A stretch of DNA of 64,000 bases from Didymodactylos carnosus (GCA_905250885.1 CAJNOQ010000188.1:1-64000); one strand, 5' to 3'. Positions 39,737 through 58,183 are shown, counted from the first letter of the stretch. The notes: generated by a model not told the origin, from the letters alone. Numbers and translations: made by a program.

Positions 39737-39940
39737 AGACGGTAGGGTGCATGACAGTAGAGCGCAACGATACCAACACATTGATATTCACAATCGTCAT
39801 TACAATGCTCATTCATCAGTAGTCAAGTCAACAGAAATTGCTCTCTAGTGTCGTACAGAGCATTCCGTGCCCCTATGACGCTCGCGTCCTAACATCAATA
39901 CGACTCAGCGACGCTCACTCCCTACTGTCAGCGCCCGTCG
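39737..39940. repeat. Possible inverted-repeat element, locally GC-rich
   Basis: GACGGTAGGGTGCATGACAG near 39737 and the complement of CTACTGTCAGCGCCCGTC near 39918-39935 look like imperfect inverted ends. The stretch between is noticeably richer in GC (CGCTCGCGTCC, GACTCAGCGACGCTC) than the flanks. It is probably a small non-autonomous element; boundaries are approximate. Confidence 0.4.
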
Positions 39941-41433
39941 AGTGCCTTAAATTCGATATACCCATTGAAAAATACGAAATAAAATAGATCTTATTAAATG
40001 CTCCGTAACACTTCACTAATTAACTAGTCAAACTATAGCCGAGTAATCATAGCAATCATCACCAAAAAAAGACTGGTGATTGAGAAAGCAAGATAATATG
40101 TTGCGCATGAACTGATTATTAGGAACTTTTCTGTGAACATTTCGCACCGATCGAGTAAAAGTTAGTACATACCAATTAAACTGGAATTCGATTTCATGTA
40201 ATGAAGTAACTACGTTCTACATTACTAATATTACCAATATTAGAAATATCTAAAGTATTCAGTTCAAACGCATCAAGATTTGACCAGTTTGTACAATGAA
40301 TTCAAAGGCTCGAGAATGTCTGTAAAATCTTGTTGTATTCAGGGCAGATCAAGTAGTTGAAATGACCATCATCTGAAAAATTCTATTGAAATACGTCGTA
40401 CGAAGACTAATTTAAGCTTGACAACTGGAAGCTATAATTTTATCTCTTTTAATAAGGTCGAGGCTTTATAACTTCAAGCATATATCATTATGACAACCCT
40501 GAGCAATTCATCATTAGGCTTTATTATCTTCGAAATAGAACTGTATTTTCGTATCTGTCAGTTAAATGTCATGTAAAATGAATGTCTGTCTCTATGCAAG
40601 TAATATCATCGGGATCAGGGAACTAATAATCTGTAACTTACCTTCTCTTTGATAATAACAAAAATATGATATTGCACCTAACTATGAATAGTACAACTTC
40701 GAGCTCACGAAAGGAGCACAGCGGGCATTTTTCTATAGACCGACCGGACATGTGATTTTCAAAGTCGAAAAGCGATTATTTTGACTCAATGCTACTGTCG
40801 TTTATTCAAATGTCGATAAAAATAAAACAAATGAAATCGAAAAAGGTTTTTTTTTCGACAGAAATTACTTTAGAAGTCACTGCAAGAGAGCCACGCCTAC
40901 ACATGATCAATGACCATCTTGGATTTTTTTCAAACCAATTCCATTGTGTAGAGCATGAACTGGAGTCGATTTACAAAAGATGCAAAGCATGAAATTTTCC
41001 GGGAAAATAACAAACACATTCCGTTAAAAAAGCGTCATAGACAGCTGGGAGACATCTTGTTTTGTTTAGAATTATTTGCTCTATAAGACTGTACGGTTTG
41101 CAAAATTTGCTGAGCAAAAACCAAATTCTTGATTTTCTAGCTTTCAGATTTTCAAGAAATCCTACTATCGAATTTTCTCATAAAATGGCAATATACACTT
41201 CATGTGATAGAAAAATCTTCGGGCTATTCAAATCAGTATTCAGATTGTTCCAGCTTTTACTGAAAAATCAAAAACAATGGAGTTCTTATGATTATTAAAC
41301 GCTGTATTGCATATATAACACACGAACGCTTCTTTCGCATATCTTTGATGGCTGGACGCACCTGTCTAGATATTCTAACAAGTTCAGGTTGTAGAGAATT
41401 TCAAGGGCTATCGAATGGTATATTTTTGAAAAA

Positions 41434-42191
41434 TATATGGGGGTGATCAATTTAACTGGTACCCCAACATTCATTTATTTGTGCCACTTCATCTACGCAT
41501 TAGCAAAATCTGATTTTTTTACCAGTTATACTGCATATATAATGCTACTGATCTATCACTATTTGAAATCTATATATCACTAGAAATGAGAATTATTAAG
41601 TACATCTTTGTATTTATTGTGTTAAGTGTGCTTCACATGGTATTTGTTTACATCTTGTACTCGGTATATATTTTACCTATTCTATTCTAGTGTTATATTT
41701 AAGTCAAGTCATTCTCGTTCTATCTGTGAGTTTAAAACACGTCTTAAAACTTATACAATTCTTGGTGGTGTTTATAGAAGAGCTATTGATGATTTTCATA
41801 AAATAACTAAAATCGTACAAGTCGTTTCTGCTTTATGTAATTTGAACTTAAATAAACGTCCTATTCATAGATAAACAAAATCATAAGTTGTATCTTCTCA
41901 TTAACTGTTTGAGAATGAAACTATCCTACTAATCTTTGGTTTTGTTTTAATCCTGTTAGCAGGAATGGTATACGTTAACATATACCATGTGAAACACATT
42001 TAACACAATAAATACAAAGATGTACTTAATAATTCTCATTTCTAGTGATATACAGATTTCAAATAGTGATAGATCAGTAGCGTTATATATGCAGTATAAC
42101 TGGTAAAAAAATCAGATTTTGCTAATGCGTAGATGAAGTGGCACAAATAAATGAATGTTGGGGTACCAGTCAAATTGATCATCCCCATATA
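41434..42191. mobile_element. Shortened DNA transposon with about 210-bp inverted ends
   Basis: Left arm 41434-41645 (TATATGGGGGTGATCAATTT, then GTACCCCAACATTCATTTAT) and right arm 41975-42191 are inverted copies at over 90% identity by eye. The 330-base middle on the plus strand encodes CEFKTRLKTYTILGG..YRRAIDDFHKITKIVQVV..LCNLNL up to a stop at 41874. This resembles the C-terminal tail of DDE_4-type (Harbinger/ISL2EU-like) transposases. The catalytic part is missing, so it is a deletion derivative. Family assignment is tentative. Confidence 0.6.
41703..41874 (+). pseudogene. C-terminal fragment of a DDE-type transposase
   Basis: The frame ends KIVQVVSALCNLNLNKRPIH-R then stop. The pattern KTR..ILGG.YRR.ID...KI...V.ALCNL recalls the last 50-60 residues of DDE_4-type transposases, after the final catalytic Glu. 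It lies between the inverted arms of the 41434-42191 element and has no catalytic triad of its own. Confidence 0.35.
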
Positions 42192-43206
42192 ATTTTCTAT
42201 ATAAATATATAACCGTATGCAGACCCATCCTTTTCATCAACTTTCGATGAAAATTTTTCTGTACCAAATTAAACATCACCAAACTTTTGACAATAGTTCT
42301 AGATAGTACACTGTGAGTACTATCCATTGTAACTAGTCCGACTTCATTGTAGATACAAACCTCGGAGAATTGTACGTCACAAAAGTGTGCCTCAGAACTC
42401 CTTTTCGTCCTTATGAATGAGAGTGATGGATGAGACAGATACATAATATTCGTATATCATTATATAGTAGACGTTGAGTACTATATACCCTGAAAAAACC
42501 GTGGTTCCATCTCTTATAGTTCGCGGGAAATCAAGAATTTACAATTTTTTTAAAGATAAGTTCTCGAATTTTGCTCGTGTGGAAAAAATCGTGTATACCA
42601 GGAAGAAAGTGTACACTAAGGCTAAGAATTTGGATTTGTAGGTTTTCACACATGCTCTACACAATGGAATTGTTTTGAAAAAAATCCAAGATGGTAATTG
42701 AGCATGCTTCTGTGTGAAGCAGATGTTTTTCTCATGCAATCATTCTTAAGGGGACCCATGCCGTCAATTTTTCTCTTCCAAAATTAACTCAAGATACATG
42801 ATTCGATGCAGTTTTCTGCGCTGATTCCAAATATGATGTTAGTTTTCAATAAAAGTGTTTCTAAGCTAAAGGAAACGAAAAATATCAGAAAAACCGACGG
42901 TTTTCTAGAAAACCTCTATCTCGGTCTAGGAGAAAAACTGCTATCATCACAGATTCAGGCTATGTCGATGCACATTCTGTGAAATTTTCAATGAATTTAG
43001 AGCTTCGGAAAATTCCAGAAACTCATTACACTGAACATAGCCCTCGGAAAAATCGCCTAAATTGAGAAAAAACTTCTTTCGCTAAAAGACTTGATCTGAG
43101 ACGAACTGTTTTTTAACTAATGGATAACTAGAAGCGTCCTGATTCCAAATAACACATTTCGAAAATTTACGTGTAATTCAGTTCGATAAAAAATTGATTT
43201 TACATA

Positions 43207-43428
43207 CCCTAGAGAACGTACTTGGGGCCAAGTACTTGGACTAAGTACTTCGTCTGCGTAATGAAGCCGGTACTTGCCTTTTTTCCAGAAGTACAGACAC
43301 TTGTAAGTACGTGTCCTTACCTGCAAGGTACTTTCAGGAAGTACTTCTTAGCAATAAGGCAAGTATTTCGATCATTGACAAGTACTTAGAAAGTAATCAA
43401 GTACTTGCATCAAGTACGTTCTCTAGGG
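43207..43428. mobile_element. TA-flanked 222-bp element packed with AAGTACTT motifs
   Basis: Perfect 18-base terminal inverted repeats (CCCTAGAGAACGTACTTG and complement) are flanked by TA on both sides (43205-43206, 43429-43430), the Tc1/mariner target pattern. Inside, about ten copies of the palindrome AAGTACTT or close variants (GTACTTG, AAGTACG) are spread over both halves. No coding capacity exists. Perfect ends suggest recent insertion. Confidence 0.85.
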
Positions 43429-44752
43429 TAGACGTCACGAAGTATACAAGGTATTTTTTCTTCAACATTTTTTACCCACAAATTCCACGTTCGAAGCAAA
43501 AATTTTATGCCATTAGATAGCCCATCTATCAAAGTATATTGGCCACTATTTAATTTTAAAAAACCGCACTTTTGATTGTTTGCTAAATGTCCGCCTGGAT
43601 GCCCACTGTACCAATAGTATTTCGCTGTAAACAACAGGAAAACGTTCATAAAAAGAGAAGACTACCAAGCTCATGTATTCATTTATTAAATTTTGAACAA
43701 AGAAACAATTCAAAATGAAAATCAACAATCAAAAACGTCTCGCATAATGGCAATACTTGTCGACCAAATTTTTCTTGCGTGTTTTTCTGTTATATATAAT
43801 TTTTAGGTCCTTGGATATTGAAACTCCTTGCCAATGAGTTGAAAGAGATTAATGATCTGATAACAGATGTTATTCTCTCAATAACTCTATGGAGTGTCCG
43901 TCGACTGAAAACGTCAATCGCCGGTTACGTAACAGCTGTGATATGTCTACTTTCATTTAAAACTGGCAGATGTCGCGCATGTGTGCAAGCTACGGCTGCT
44001 TAAAAAAAGACATGGGGAGCGTTTTTGTATCGTTGAGAGGTTAATATTCAAAACAATATGAAGGATTTTTTTGTCTTAAATCATCTCATTATCTCATAGT
44101 TATCGTCTAAATACTTCTTATTTGGTGTATGCTTTTATCAATTCAAAAATGGTTTCTCTTTGCTTAAATTATTCAAACGATTTCGATTCGCTCGATACAT
44201 GATCGCTAAAAAACTACAATCAATTACACTAGTCATTAAGTTAACTTAATAATAACGATTCAAAAGATATATTTCTCTATTGTGCGCGCGTCTGTGTTTC
44301 AAATATTTTTCGACTCTTATTAAGTAATATTTTCCTTTCGTGTGTTTGTTAAACAAAGCGATATATAAACACCCTTGGTAACGGTTTTGCTAAATAGACT
44401 AATATACTAAAAGATGTCTTCTCCAGATCAGTTGCACTTTTGACTTCGCGTATATCATCCAGGGCTCTTAAGCCGGTTTATTTATATTACGGTTAGTCAT
44501 AGAATGTCAACGAAATGCATGTGTAGTCTGTTAGAATAAAGGAGTATGAAAAAATACTACTACTATTCCATTAAGGCCTAGTGGCGATAACTTTAGTTTC
44601 TTAGCAATTGATTCTTTCATCCTGGAAAAAGACGCAGTACGATCCTTGAGAATAAGTTTTTTGAAATAAATAAGATTAGATCGTGTTTGTTTTTTTCTCT
44701 TTTTAGTTAATCTTATCTTCCAGTGAAATTATCGATAATCGTTGTTAAGATC

Positions 44753-47196
<2,444 letters not shown>

Positions 47197-50100
47197 ACAA
47201 CATGTAGATTGTTTGTTTTTTCTCTCTTTCCAGTTTGTTTTTTACTTAAAACACGTACTACATTGTTCTATTGTTACTTATGATTACTAATACATACTGC
47301 TCTCTCTGTCTCACACGCATATACACTCTCTCACACACACATACACACACACACCATTTTATTCTTATTATTCTCAATACTATATATAAATAGAATTATA
47401 AACCTTTTGTCTTTGTTTACTACTTTCAGTTTTCATTTTTTAAATAAGAACATAAACAAATGTAAACCACGTAAATGATCTCACTTTTCTTTCTTGTTTA
47501 GCATTACAATGGTGTCTTATATTTATAAACCAGAAGGGAGAGGAAGACATCATTCTAAATTTTCTTGTTTATTTTTGACTATGTGCAAGAAAACATTGAT
47601 ACGTGCAAGAAAATTTTTTATCCTATACATAAGGTATGCTTTGCTTGATGCACTCTCTAGCGCGATATTAACTCTGTTCATTTGGTTTGGTATTCTTTTT
47701 TTTGCTCTAAACAGTGAATATTACGTGTTTTGTTGGTTTTTTTGCGATTCCCGAATCTTTATTAGCTATAGCTATATTGTTGATCTGAAAAATGAGTGGA
47801 AAAATGTTTTTGTATTATTGGAAAAACAAAAATACCTTAAATCGTATATATATTTATATTCACATGTATATTCTCGAAGTAGACAACGAGTAACACATTT
47901 TTCAAGTTTTTTTTTCTGGTTTGGTTTTTTGTTATTATTATTATAATTATACTGTGGTTTTCTTTTCTGTTGAAACAAATTTTCTAAGCATTCTTACCTG
48001 TGATAATGTACAAACAAATAATAAATAATAAAAAGACAAATATATGTATGCGATAGATACTCACAATCTAAAGGATTTTCATTTCTTGACATATAACAGA
48101 TGTTAGTATAATGCACGCTACACTCGTCATTGTTTTATTTTAACTTGATAGTTTTTCAAGATTCTTTTTTCACAACCGTCTTACGTTTTGTAATAAACTT
48201 TAGGTATACAAGTAATTGCAAAGAATTTGTTTGAAAAACAAATCGTTCCCGTTAAGACATTTGCTCTTGTCTCTTTCTCTATTTGATAAAATGTCATATC
48301 TGACAGAAAAATCATAATATGAAAAAATGAGAAATTGAAATATAATCAATTGTTCGAACAACAAGGCTTCTGTTGTTCTTTTCACGTCCATCAGAATTGA
48401 GATTGAGTGAATGAGAAGATAAACATAGAACAGAAAAAAGCAAAGTACAAAAGAAAACACTATATAGTTGATAAAATTGAACACTTGAACTTTGAATTCA
48501 AATGCAAAGAATTTAGTCACGGACTTTTTACCGATCATATTTTATTTTAACCATTTAATATTCATTTGAGTCTATTTAGAAGTTGCACAAATATTTTTTA
48601 TAAAACACATGTTAACAAAGTGACATCCTCTGATTATACTCATCACACGATCAGTTTACCCTTTCTGTATAGGTAGTTCATTCTCCATTTGAGAATTTCT
48701 ATCGCATGGCTGTAATGTTTGTTCCTCTCATATTAATTAACCAACCACTCACGATAACGTCTATTTGAGTTCATATTTAATTTTTTTATCACCACTCGAC
48801 AAACTAACATATTGCATTGATTGTCGATGAAGATTGTCTATCTTAGAATATCCCTTTATTTACTGAATAATTAAAAATATGATGAAACAAAAAACTACAA
48901 TTTTCCACTAAATGATCAAAGAGTTGAATAAGATACGATTTTGAATGGTATGATCGATAACTACTGACTAGTCGACATATGTATGTTAGATACCTTATCA
49001 TGTAGAATCAGTTGAATTTAGTCATAGTAAAAATATATGAGATTCAAAAATGTAGAAGTATAAACCATGAATCAAAGTTTTTAATTGAGAACTATATTTC
49101 TAAATAAATTTTTATCTTTAATCTTGCACAACTTGATCTGGCATATTTCAACCTTATATCAGTAAATGAAAATGGAATGTAGTTAATTGCTTATAAGTCT
49201 ACTCGATATGTGATTAGTAATGTTGAAGAAATATTCTAGCAATTTAATCCTTTACAATCCTTTCAAGGTTGAATACTTGACTTGCTTGCGATCAGATTAG
49301 ACACAAGTATGGCCAGTAGTTCGTAAATTGTGTAGAAAATGAAATATGAGTAACGGTTTTCTATTCTAATCGAGCTGTTGAGTCCAAGTAACCTAAACGC
49401 GTACGTCGCCGCCGATAATGTTACAAGTAACTAAGAAAAAAAACGAAAGTGTTTTGGTAATTGTGTACATTGAAGTACTTTTTAGATATCCGTCTAAGTA
49501 TCTTGTTTTGTTTAATAGCATATGTACACGCAAAACAAAACCATTAATTGAAACGTGTACAGGTACCTTGATGAAAATTTTTCAGCAAGTGGTTATTCAA
49601 TCAGTATATTTAGGTATTTATACAGTATCTCATCAAAGCTAAGCGAGTCCGCCATTTTTTGAGTTCGAGTCATTTTATCACGGGTCTGACTCGAGTCATT
49701 TTGTCATGAGTCATATTATTTCGTTCTGACCCGAGTCGTATTTACTTCGTTCTGCACAATATATTTTATTTTTGCCTTTTATTTTTCTACATGTGAGGTT
49801 CACAGTCGTGTATGGCATGATATCTTTTAGATACAACCCCAAATTCTAATTTTAAGTAGTGTATTTTTATATTGATAAAGGTCATCCATCTCTCACGGTT
49901 TGTTTGTTTGTGTCTTTATGGTAAGAAGGCTTGTAAATGAAATACAAAACGAATTGTTCAAAAAAATGATTCGAGTCCTTTTCTCACATTTCACGAGTTT
50001 TTCATCTCGAGTTCAAGCCGACTTAGTTTTGTTAAAAATAAATCTTTGCAGGCATGTATTTAACATTTGGGCATTACGGAGTGAACTAAAATTAACAATA

Positions 50101-51557
50101 ACCATACATAAAATAAGATTGCAAAGAACAGTGGAAGGAATAATTTTTCAGCAGTAAATATATTCTGACAAAGATAATTTTGATATAAAAAAATTTAATG
50201 CTAGTGTATGTAATATATAATATTTATATGAGTAAATTACTAGCCATTGTACGAGTGGTTGTCGTATGGAGAAGGAATCAACTTTTTTTTCTCATTTATT
50301 TAAAGTTGTTCTAAAAGTTTATTAGACTTTCTTGTAGCGTGAAAAGCAAGTTTTCAGAATATATACTTTAAATTTAAAAAAAATAAGGTTGGGATCTGAT
50401 TCTATGAAAAATCTGTTTCAGAATAATTTTGCAAAATTCTGTCCATCAAGACTAGAACTAGATTCGTATGCTAATGACGATTCTTAAAAAGTTGTAAAAA
50501 GACAGAAAGATAGAGCATAACAAGCTCTACATTTTGGCAAAAAAAGAAAAATTTTAGAGCTTTTTATTTAACCGAAAATCAAGGATGAAACAATCTGTTT
50601 TTTTCTATAAAATGTTCACTGAGATTTTAAAAATTGTTCGCTCTATCATTCCGAAACAGTTTATCCGTTAGAGTCCAAACTTTTACCCTTTTTTTCATTT
50701 CCTGTCGAGAATACGTGGTAAAAATTCCAACTCATTAGCTTCCCTTGTTACAGAGAAAATCGCATTTTACGTGGAATATGTCCACCGATATTTTTTTCCT
50801 AAAATATGTCTATTGAGATTATTTTGTCTGTATTTCGACTAAAATAACTTCGAATTCCAACTCATCATACACCATACGATTCGTTAAAAGCTAGGCTATT
50901 ATCCTAAAATCACAAAAAATTTGTGGGCTCTATACGTTGTCTTTCCGTTTTTTAAATAATGATAGCACTAAGGACTAGTAGTAGCTCTTAAAAATCATTG
51001 CTTCGGAGACTTACCAAACTCTAACGGAACACACTCCCATGCAATTCTTTCCCAGTGACGGATTTAGGCTGCTGTACGACACCTTAAAAAAGTTTATAGA
51101 TGGTGACAAAAGTTTAAATTCTTTTTAGGTTCGGTAGAGTACTTTTTTTTATAGAGAGATGAAAATTAGACTCGTCAACATTATCTAAATTTCAATTGAT
51201 ATTAGACCATGTCAACTGTAAAAAATGACTTGCTAATATTTTATATGTTAAAAAAATGTTTTAATTTACCCATAAATTTTAACATGGATAAATTGAAAAA
51301 AGGATATATTAGTTTTGACTGAATTAAATTTTACGTGGTAGAAATAAACGATGCAATTAATACTGATAAAAGAATACAATGAAATTTTCTTATAATAACT
51401 GAATCATCTTTTTTATTTTTTTAAACAATAACAGCACAATAAGGACAATCGACGAATGGTGATTATACTTTCAAAATTCATAAATAAAATATATTTTTCT
51501 CAAATAAACACTTTTTTTCTGCTTTCAATATTTACTAAATCATAATACAGAAAAAAG
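47197..51557. other. Intergenic, GOLPH3 to DHRS7B duplicate
   Basis: No gene is supported. A (CA)n-like tract occurs near 47325-47354. Near 49635-50030 there is a possible inverted-repeat element. A 150-aa frame at 47494-47946 is hydrophobic and T-rich in base content, with no recognisable domain, and looks like chance. Confidence 0.5.
49635..50030. repeat. Degenerate inverted-repeat element rich in CGAGTC
   Basis: The left end has GCGAGTCCGCCATTTTTTGA and repeated ACTCGAGTCATTTTGTCA-like units. The right end near 49965-50030, read in reverse complement, has AAAACTAAGTCGGCTTGAAC and GGACTCGAATCATTTTT. The ends look like decayed inverted repeats. No coding content or target duplication was identified. 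Confidence 0.35.
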
Positions 51558-51929
51558 AAGTATTAATTGACATTATTCACTAAAAAATCGTCTTGCCAAT
51601 GCTTCTCCAAGTCCAGAAGAACTTCCCGTAATTAAAACTGTTTTTGAACGTATAACTAATTTTTGTTTTAGACATTTTTTCAACAAATATAAAAGTATTG
51701 CGGCGCAGCCAACAGAAGAAATCAAACCTATCCAAGGCATATAATCTGAAAAGGAGATCTCTGACAAAGCTAACGTGATATTATTCACATTAAATCTAAG
51801 TTATTATAACAATTTCTTGCTGACTGCTAATTAATATTGGATTATTTTTGGTTTTTTCAAGAAATTTTTTATTATGGAATATAATCTATTTTTATACATA
51901 TTTTTTTCTTGACAAAAATGTACAAAGTA
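51558..51929 (-). pseudogene. Truncated duplicate of the DHRS7B 5' end
   Basis: This 372-base block is the same as 52738-53109 at every base I compared except one, at a constant offset of 1,180 bases. It contains about 140 bases of upstream flank and the first 71 codons (51788-51576) of the neighbouring dehydrogenase: the membrane anchor and the TGSSSGLG cofactor motif. The single difference, at 51575, changes the CAA codon at residue 72 to TAA, so the frame ends at 51573. The rest of the enzyme (NNAG, YxxxK) is missing. It lies downstream of the complete gene on the same strand and brings a copy of its promoter with it. Confidence 0.9.
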
Positions 51930-52023
51930 GAGAGAAATAGAAACTGGGTTGTAAAAACATTGGTATATTTCAATTTGCAACAGTTAGTTTTGAAAAGTTG
52001 AACAAAGAAATATAACCATTTGA

Positions 52024-52968
52024 TCATCTGTTACTTTGTCTAGATTTTAAACGTTTATTTCTAATAATCATTAATCGAAAAAACAAATAAGGCCAGAAGA
52101 ACCTCAACCAAATCACTAAACGTTGATGAAATGGACAAATAAGAACATCAGTTTCTTTGTACTGAATTGCTTTTAAAATACGTTCTGCCACATAAGATGG
52201 TTCATAGGCTGATGACATATTATTCGACGTCTTATTAGCCGCTGACGAAGCTTGTTGTGCCAGTTCAGTTTTAATATAAGACGGACTAATAACACAGATA
52301 TGAATATCATTTAAACCTAACTCGGCTAATTCCATTCTCAATGAATCACTAAATGCTTGTACAGCATGTTTACTCGCTGAATACGTACTTCGTTCAGGAA
52401 CAGCGATCAATCCTTGTAAACTTGAAATATTTACAATACAACCCGTTCGTCTTTCAGTCATCGACGAGAGTACAATTTTTGTTAATGCCACTAACGAGAG
52501 ATAATTTAAATTTATTATTTGTGTATCAATATCAAATTTTGTTTCTATAACAGAACCACGTTGACTTTGACCCGCATTATTAATTAATATATCAACAGAA
52601 CCAATATTTTTCAGTTTATCGTTCAATGTACTTAATTCACATAAATCCAATTGAATTAAATGTGGCTTAGGATATGAAGGTTCTGATGCCATTAATTCAT
52701 TGCGTAATTTTTCAAGACGATCGAGACGTCGTGCAACAAGTATTAATTGACATTGTTCACTAAAAAATCGTCTTGCCAATGCTTCTCCAAGTCCAGAAGA
52801 ACTTCCCGTAATTAAAACTGTTTTTGAACGTATAACTAATTTTTGTTTTAGACATTTTTTCAACAAATATAAAAGTATTGCGGCGCAGCCAACAGAAGAA
52901 ATCAAACCTATCCAAGGCATATAATCTGAAAAGGAGATCTCTGACAAAGCTAACGTGATATTATTCAC
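52024..52968 (-). CDS. DHRS7B: DHRS7B-like short-chain dehydrogenase/reductase
   Basis: This single-exon frame encodes 314 aa, the size of DHRS7B. An N-terminal membrane segment (WIGLISSVGCAAILLYLL) is followed by the classical SDR set: TGSSSGLG cofactor loop near residue 54, NNAG, catalytic Ser in VNISSLQG, and YSASK with the catalytic Tyr and Lys. The C-terminus is basic (RNKRLKSRQSNR). Mammalian DHRS7B is the acyl/alkyl-DHAP reductase of ether-lipid synthesis at ER and peroxisome; that this protein does the same is inferred from similarity alone. Unlike its intron-rich neighbours it has no intron, which may reflect retroposition or intron loss. Its first 71 codons and upstream flank are duplicated at 51558-51929. 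The malic enzyme gene ends 388 bases upstream on the same strand. Confidence 0.9.
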   Translation of the reverse strand: MNNITLALSEISFSDYMPWIGLISSVGCAAILLYLLKKCLKQKLVIRSKTVLITGSSSGLGEALARRFFSEQCQLILVARRLDRLEKLRNELMASEPSYPKPHLIQLDLCELSTLNDKLKNIGSVDILINNAGQSQRGSVIETKFDIDTQIINLNYLSLVALTKIVLSSMTERRTGCIVNISSLQGLIAVPERSTYSASKHAVQAFSDSLRMELAELGLNDIHICVISPSYIKTELAQQASSAANKTSNNMSSAYEPSYVAERILKAIQYKETDVLICPFHQRLVIWLRFFWPYLFFRLMIIRNKRLKSRQSNR

Positions 52969-53355
52969 ATTAAATCTAAGTTATTATAACAATTTCTTGC
53001 TGACTGCTAATTAATATTGGATTATTTTTGGTTTTTTCAAGAAATTTTTTATTATGGAATATAATCTATTTTTATACATATTTTTTTCTTGACAAAAATG
53101 TACAAAGTAAATAGAAACAAAAAAATATATTGTTTTTATATTTCTTAATGGTTTAAATTTCATTGTTTCGCTCTTGATTATTAGTGGTTAAAGTGAGTAA
53201 AATAATAGTAATGATACAAATATGGAACTTGAAAAAATATAAGGTACAATGAGTTTGACATCTAGCATGAAACTAGTCATATAACATTATTGCACACATG
53301 TAAAAATCTTAGATCTAAAAACAGGTGAAAAAAAGTGACACATACAATTTGTTTT

Positions 53356-57152
<3,797 letters not shown>

Positions 57153-58183
57153 TTGTGTTATGATCTTCTACGATGTCTTGAGTATGAGAAGTACATAAGA
57201 AAGAAACTGAAATTCTGTAAATAAAAAATAAATTTAGAAAAAAACCATCGATATGTACAGGATATAGGCGGTTAAAGTTTCTAATAGTTTTAAGCTAAAA
57301 ATTCTTAGATTTCTCAGGTGCCGGCAATTCAAAATTCGAGCAAGATTTCTTTTCTGTTTATTCATACATCGTTGAATAGAGCGCATCGTGCTGAGTAAGA
57401 AAAAGTGTTTTTTTAATTTTTTTGAAAAATTTAGAAGAAAAATTGAAAAAAGGATCTAAAATTTCGAAAAATCCCTTCAATTTAAAAAAAATTAATATAT
57501 TTTTCTGTTTCGTTTTTCTAACTTTCCGAAAGTATTTTTTTCATATTCAGCATTAAAAACTGAGTATGAGAATTATGTTTAATTGAGGTTGAAGTCAGAG
57601 GTCTATCCAGTATGAACGTCTTCGACTCCCCCTGTGAAAAGTTCATAAACAGTTTCGCCGATTTTTGTACTCTATTAGAACCGCCATTAAACGAGCTTTA
57701 AAAGTACGGATCGCTTTTTTCCCATTTTGCTTTGTACTGAGAAAATTTATTTTTTCTAACTCAGGAGTGAAATAATCAGAATTCTCCCAGTAATTCGTAG
57801 TTTCCTCCATTAGAACTATTATTCAGGGGTGTGACAAGAGAAAACAACAGGAGTGGTGTAAATTTATTTGAAAGAAAACTCTAGAACACAATATCATCTA
57901 TCATCATAATTTCAACACAATAACTAAATGATAATGTTGATGTTAGTTTGACCTTTTTTTTCTCATTGAAGAAAACTGGAAGGAAAATTTTGCTCTTAAC
58001 TATTTTGGAAGACAAAGCGGAAGAAAGCATGTGTTTATTAAATTTTCATTATATTGGTTATTAGATCTAGGCAAGCGCTCAGACGAAATTCTTGGGTGAA
58101 AAGAGATTGTTAAAGAGAAAATTTTTTTCAAAAAGCAGGAGGGGCGTACACCCTCTTACACCCCTTCTTTGGTCATGGCACTG

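Larger units (their letters stand above)
40905..42710. repeat. Inverted repeat flanking a DDE-type element
   Basis: About 60 bases near 40905-40965 (ACCATCTTGGATTTTTTTCA, then ATTCCATTGTGTAGAGCATG) occur in reverse complement near 42648-42705. They flank the element at 41434-42191, so that element may lie inside a larger inverted structure. Confidence 0.6.
30393..44752. other. 14-kb gene-poor, very AT-rich region
   Basis: I find no exon set I can support over 14.4 kb. It contains T/G homopolymer tracts near 30565-30612, a (GA)n microsatellite near 33506-33528, TA-rich tracts, and from about 39.7 kb onward several transposon-derived repeats listed separately. The longest plus-strand frame (39456-39848) runs into one of these repeats. 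It could hold long introns, regulatory DNA or non-coding transcripts. Confidence 0.45.

Noticed and set aside
39456-39848. 130-aa frame with a hydrophobic N-terminal stretch, possible secreted protein
   Set aside because: Its last third overlaps a GC-rich inverted-repeat element and it has no recognisable domain; no splice partners were found.
42112-42444. 110-aa minus-strand frame
   Set aside because: It starts outside and ends inside the right arm of the DDE-type element; no domain recognised.
43410-43649. 79-aa minus-strand frame with YSGHPGGHL
   Set aside because: Partly inside the AAGTACTT element and matching no family I know; likely chance.
47494-47946. 150-aa hydrophobic frame downstream of GOLPH3
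   Set aside because: It is driven by T-rich base composition, lacks any domain, and the opposite strand is equally open.
48200-48538. 112-aa minus-strand hydrophobic frame
   Set aside because: Phe/Leu/Ile-rich composition expected from AT-rich DNA; no family resemblance and no splicing context.
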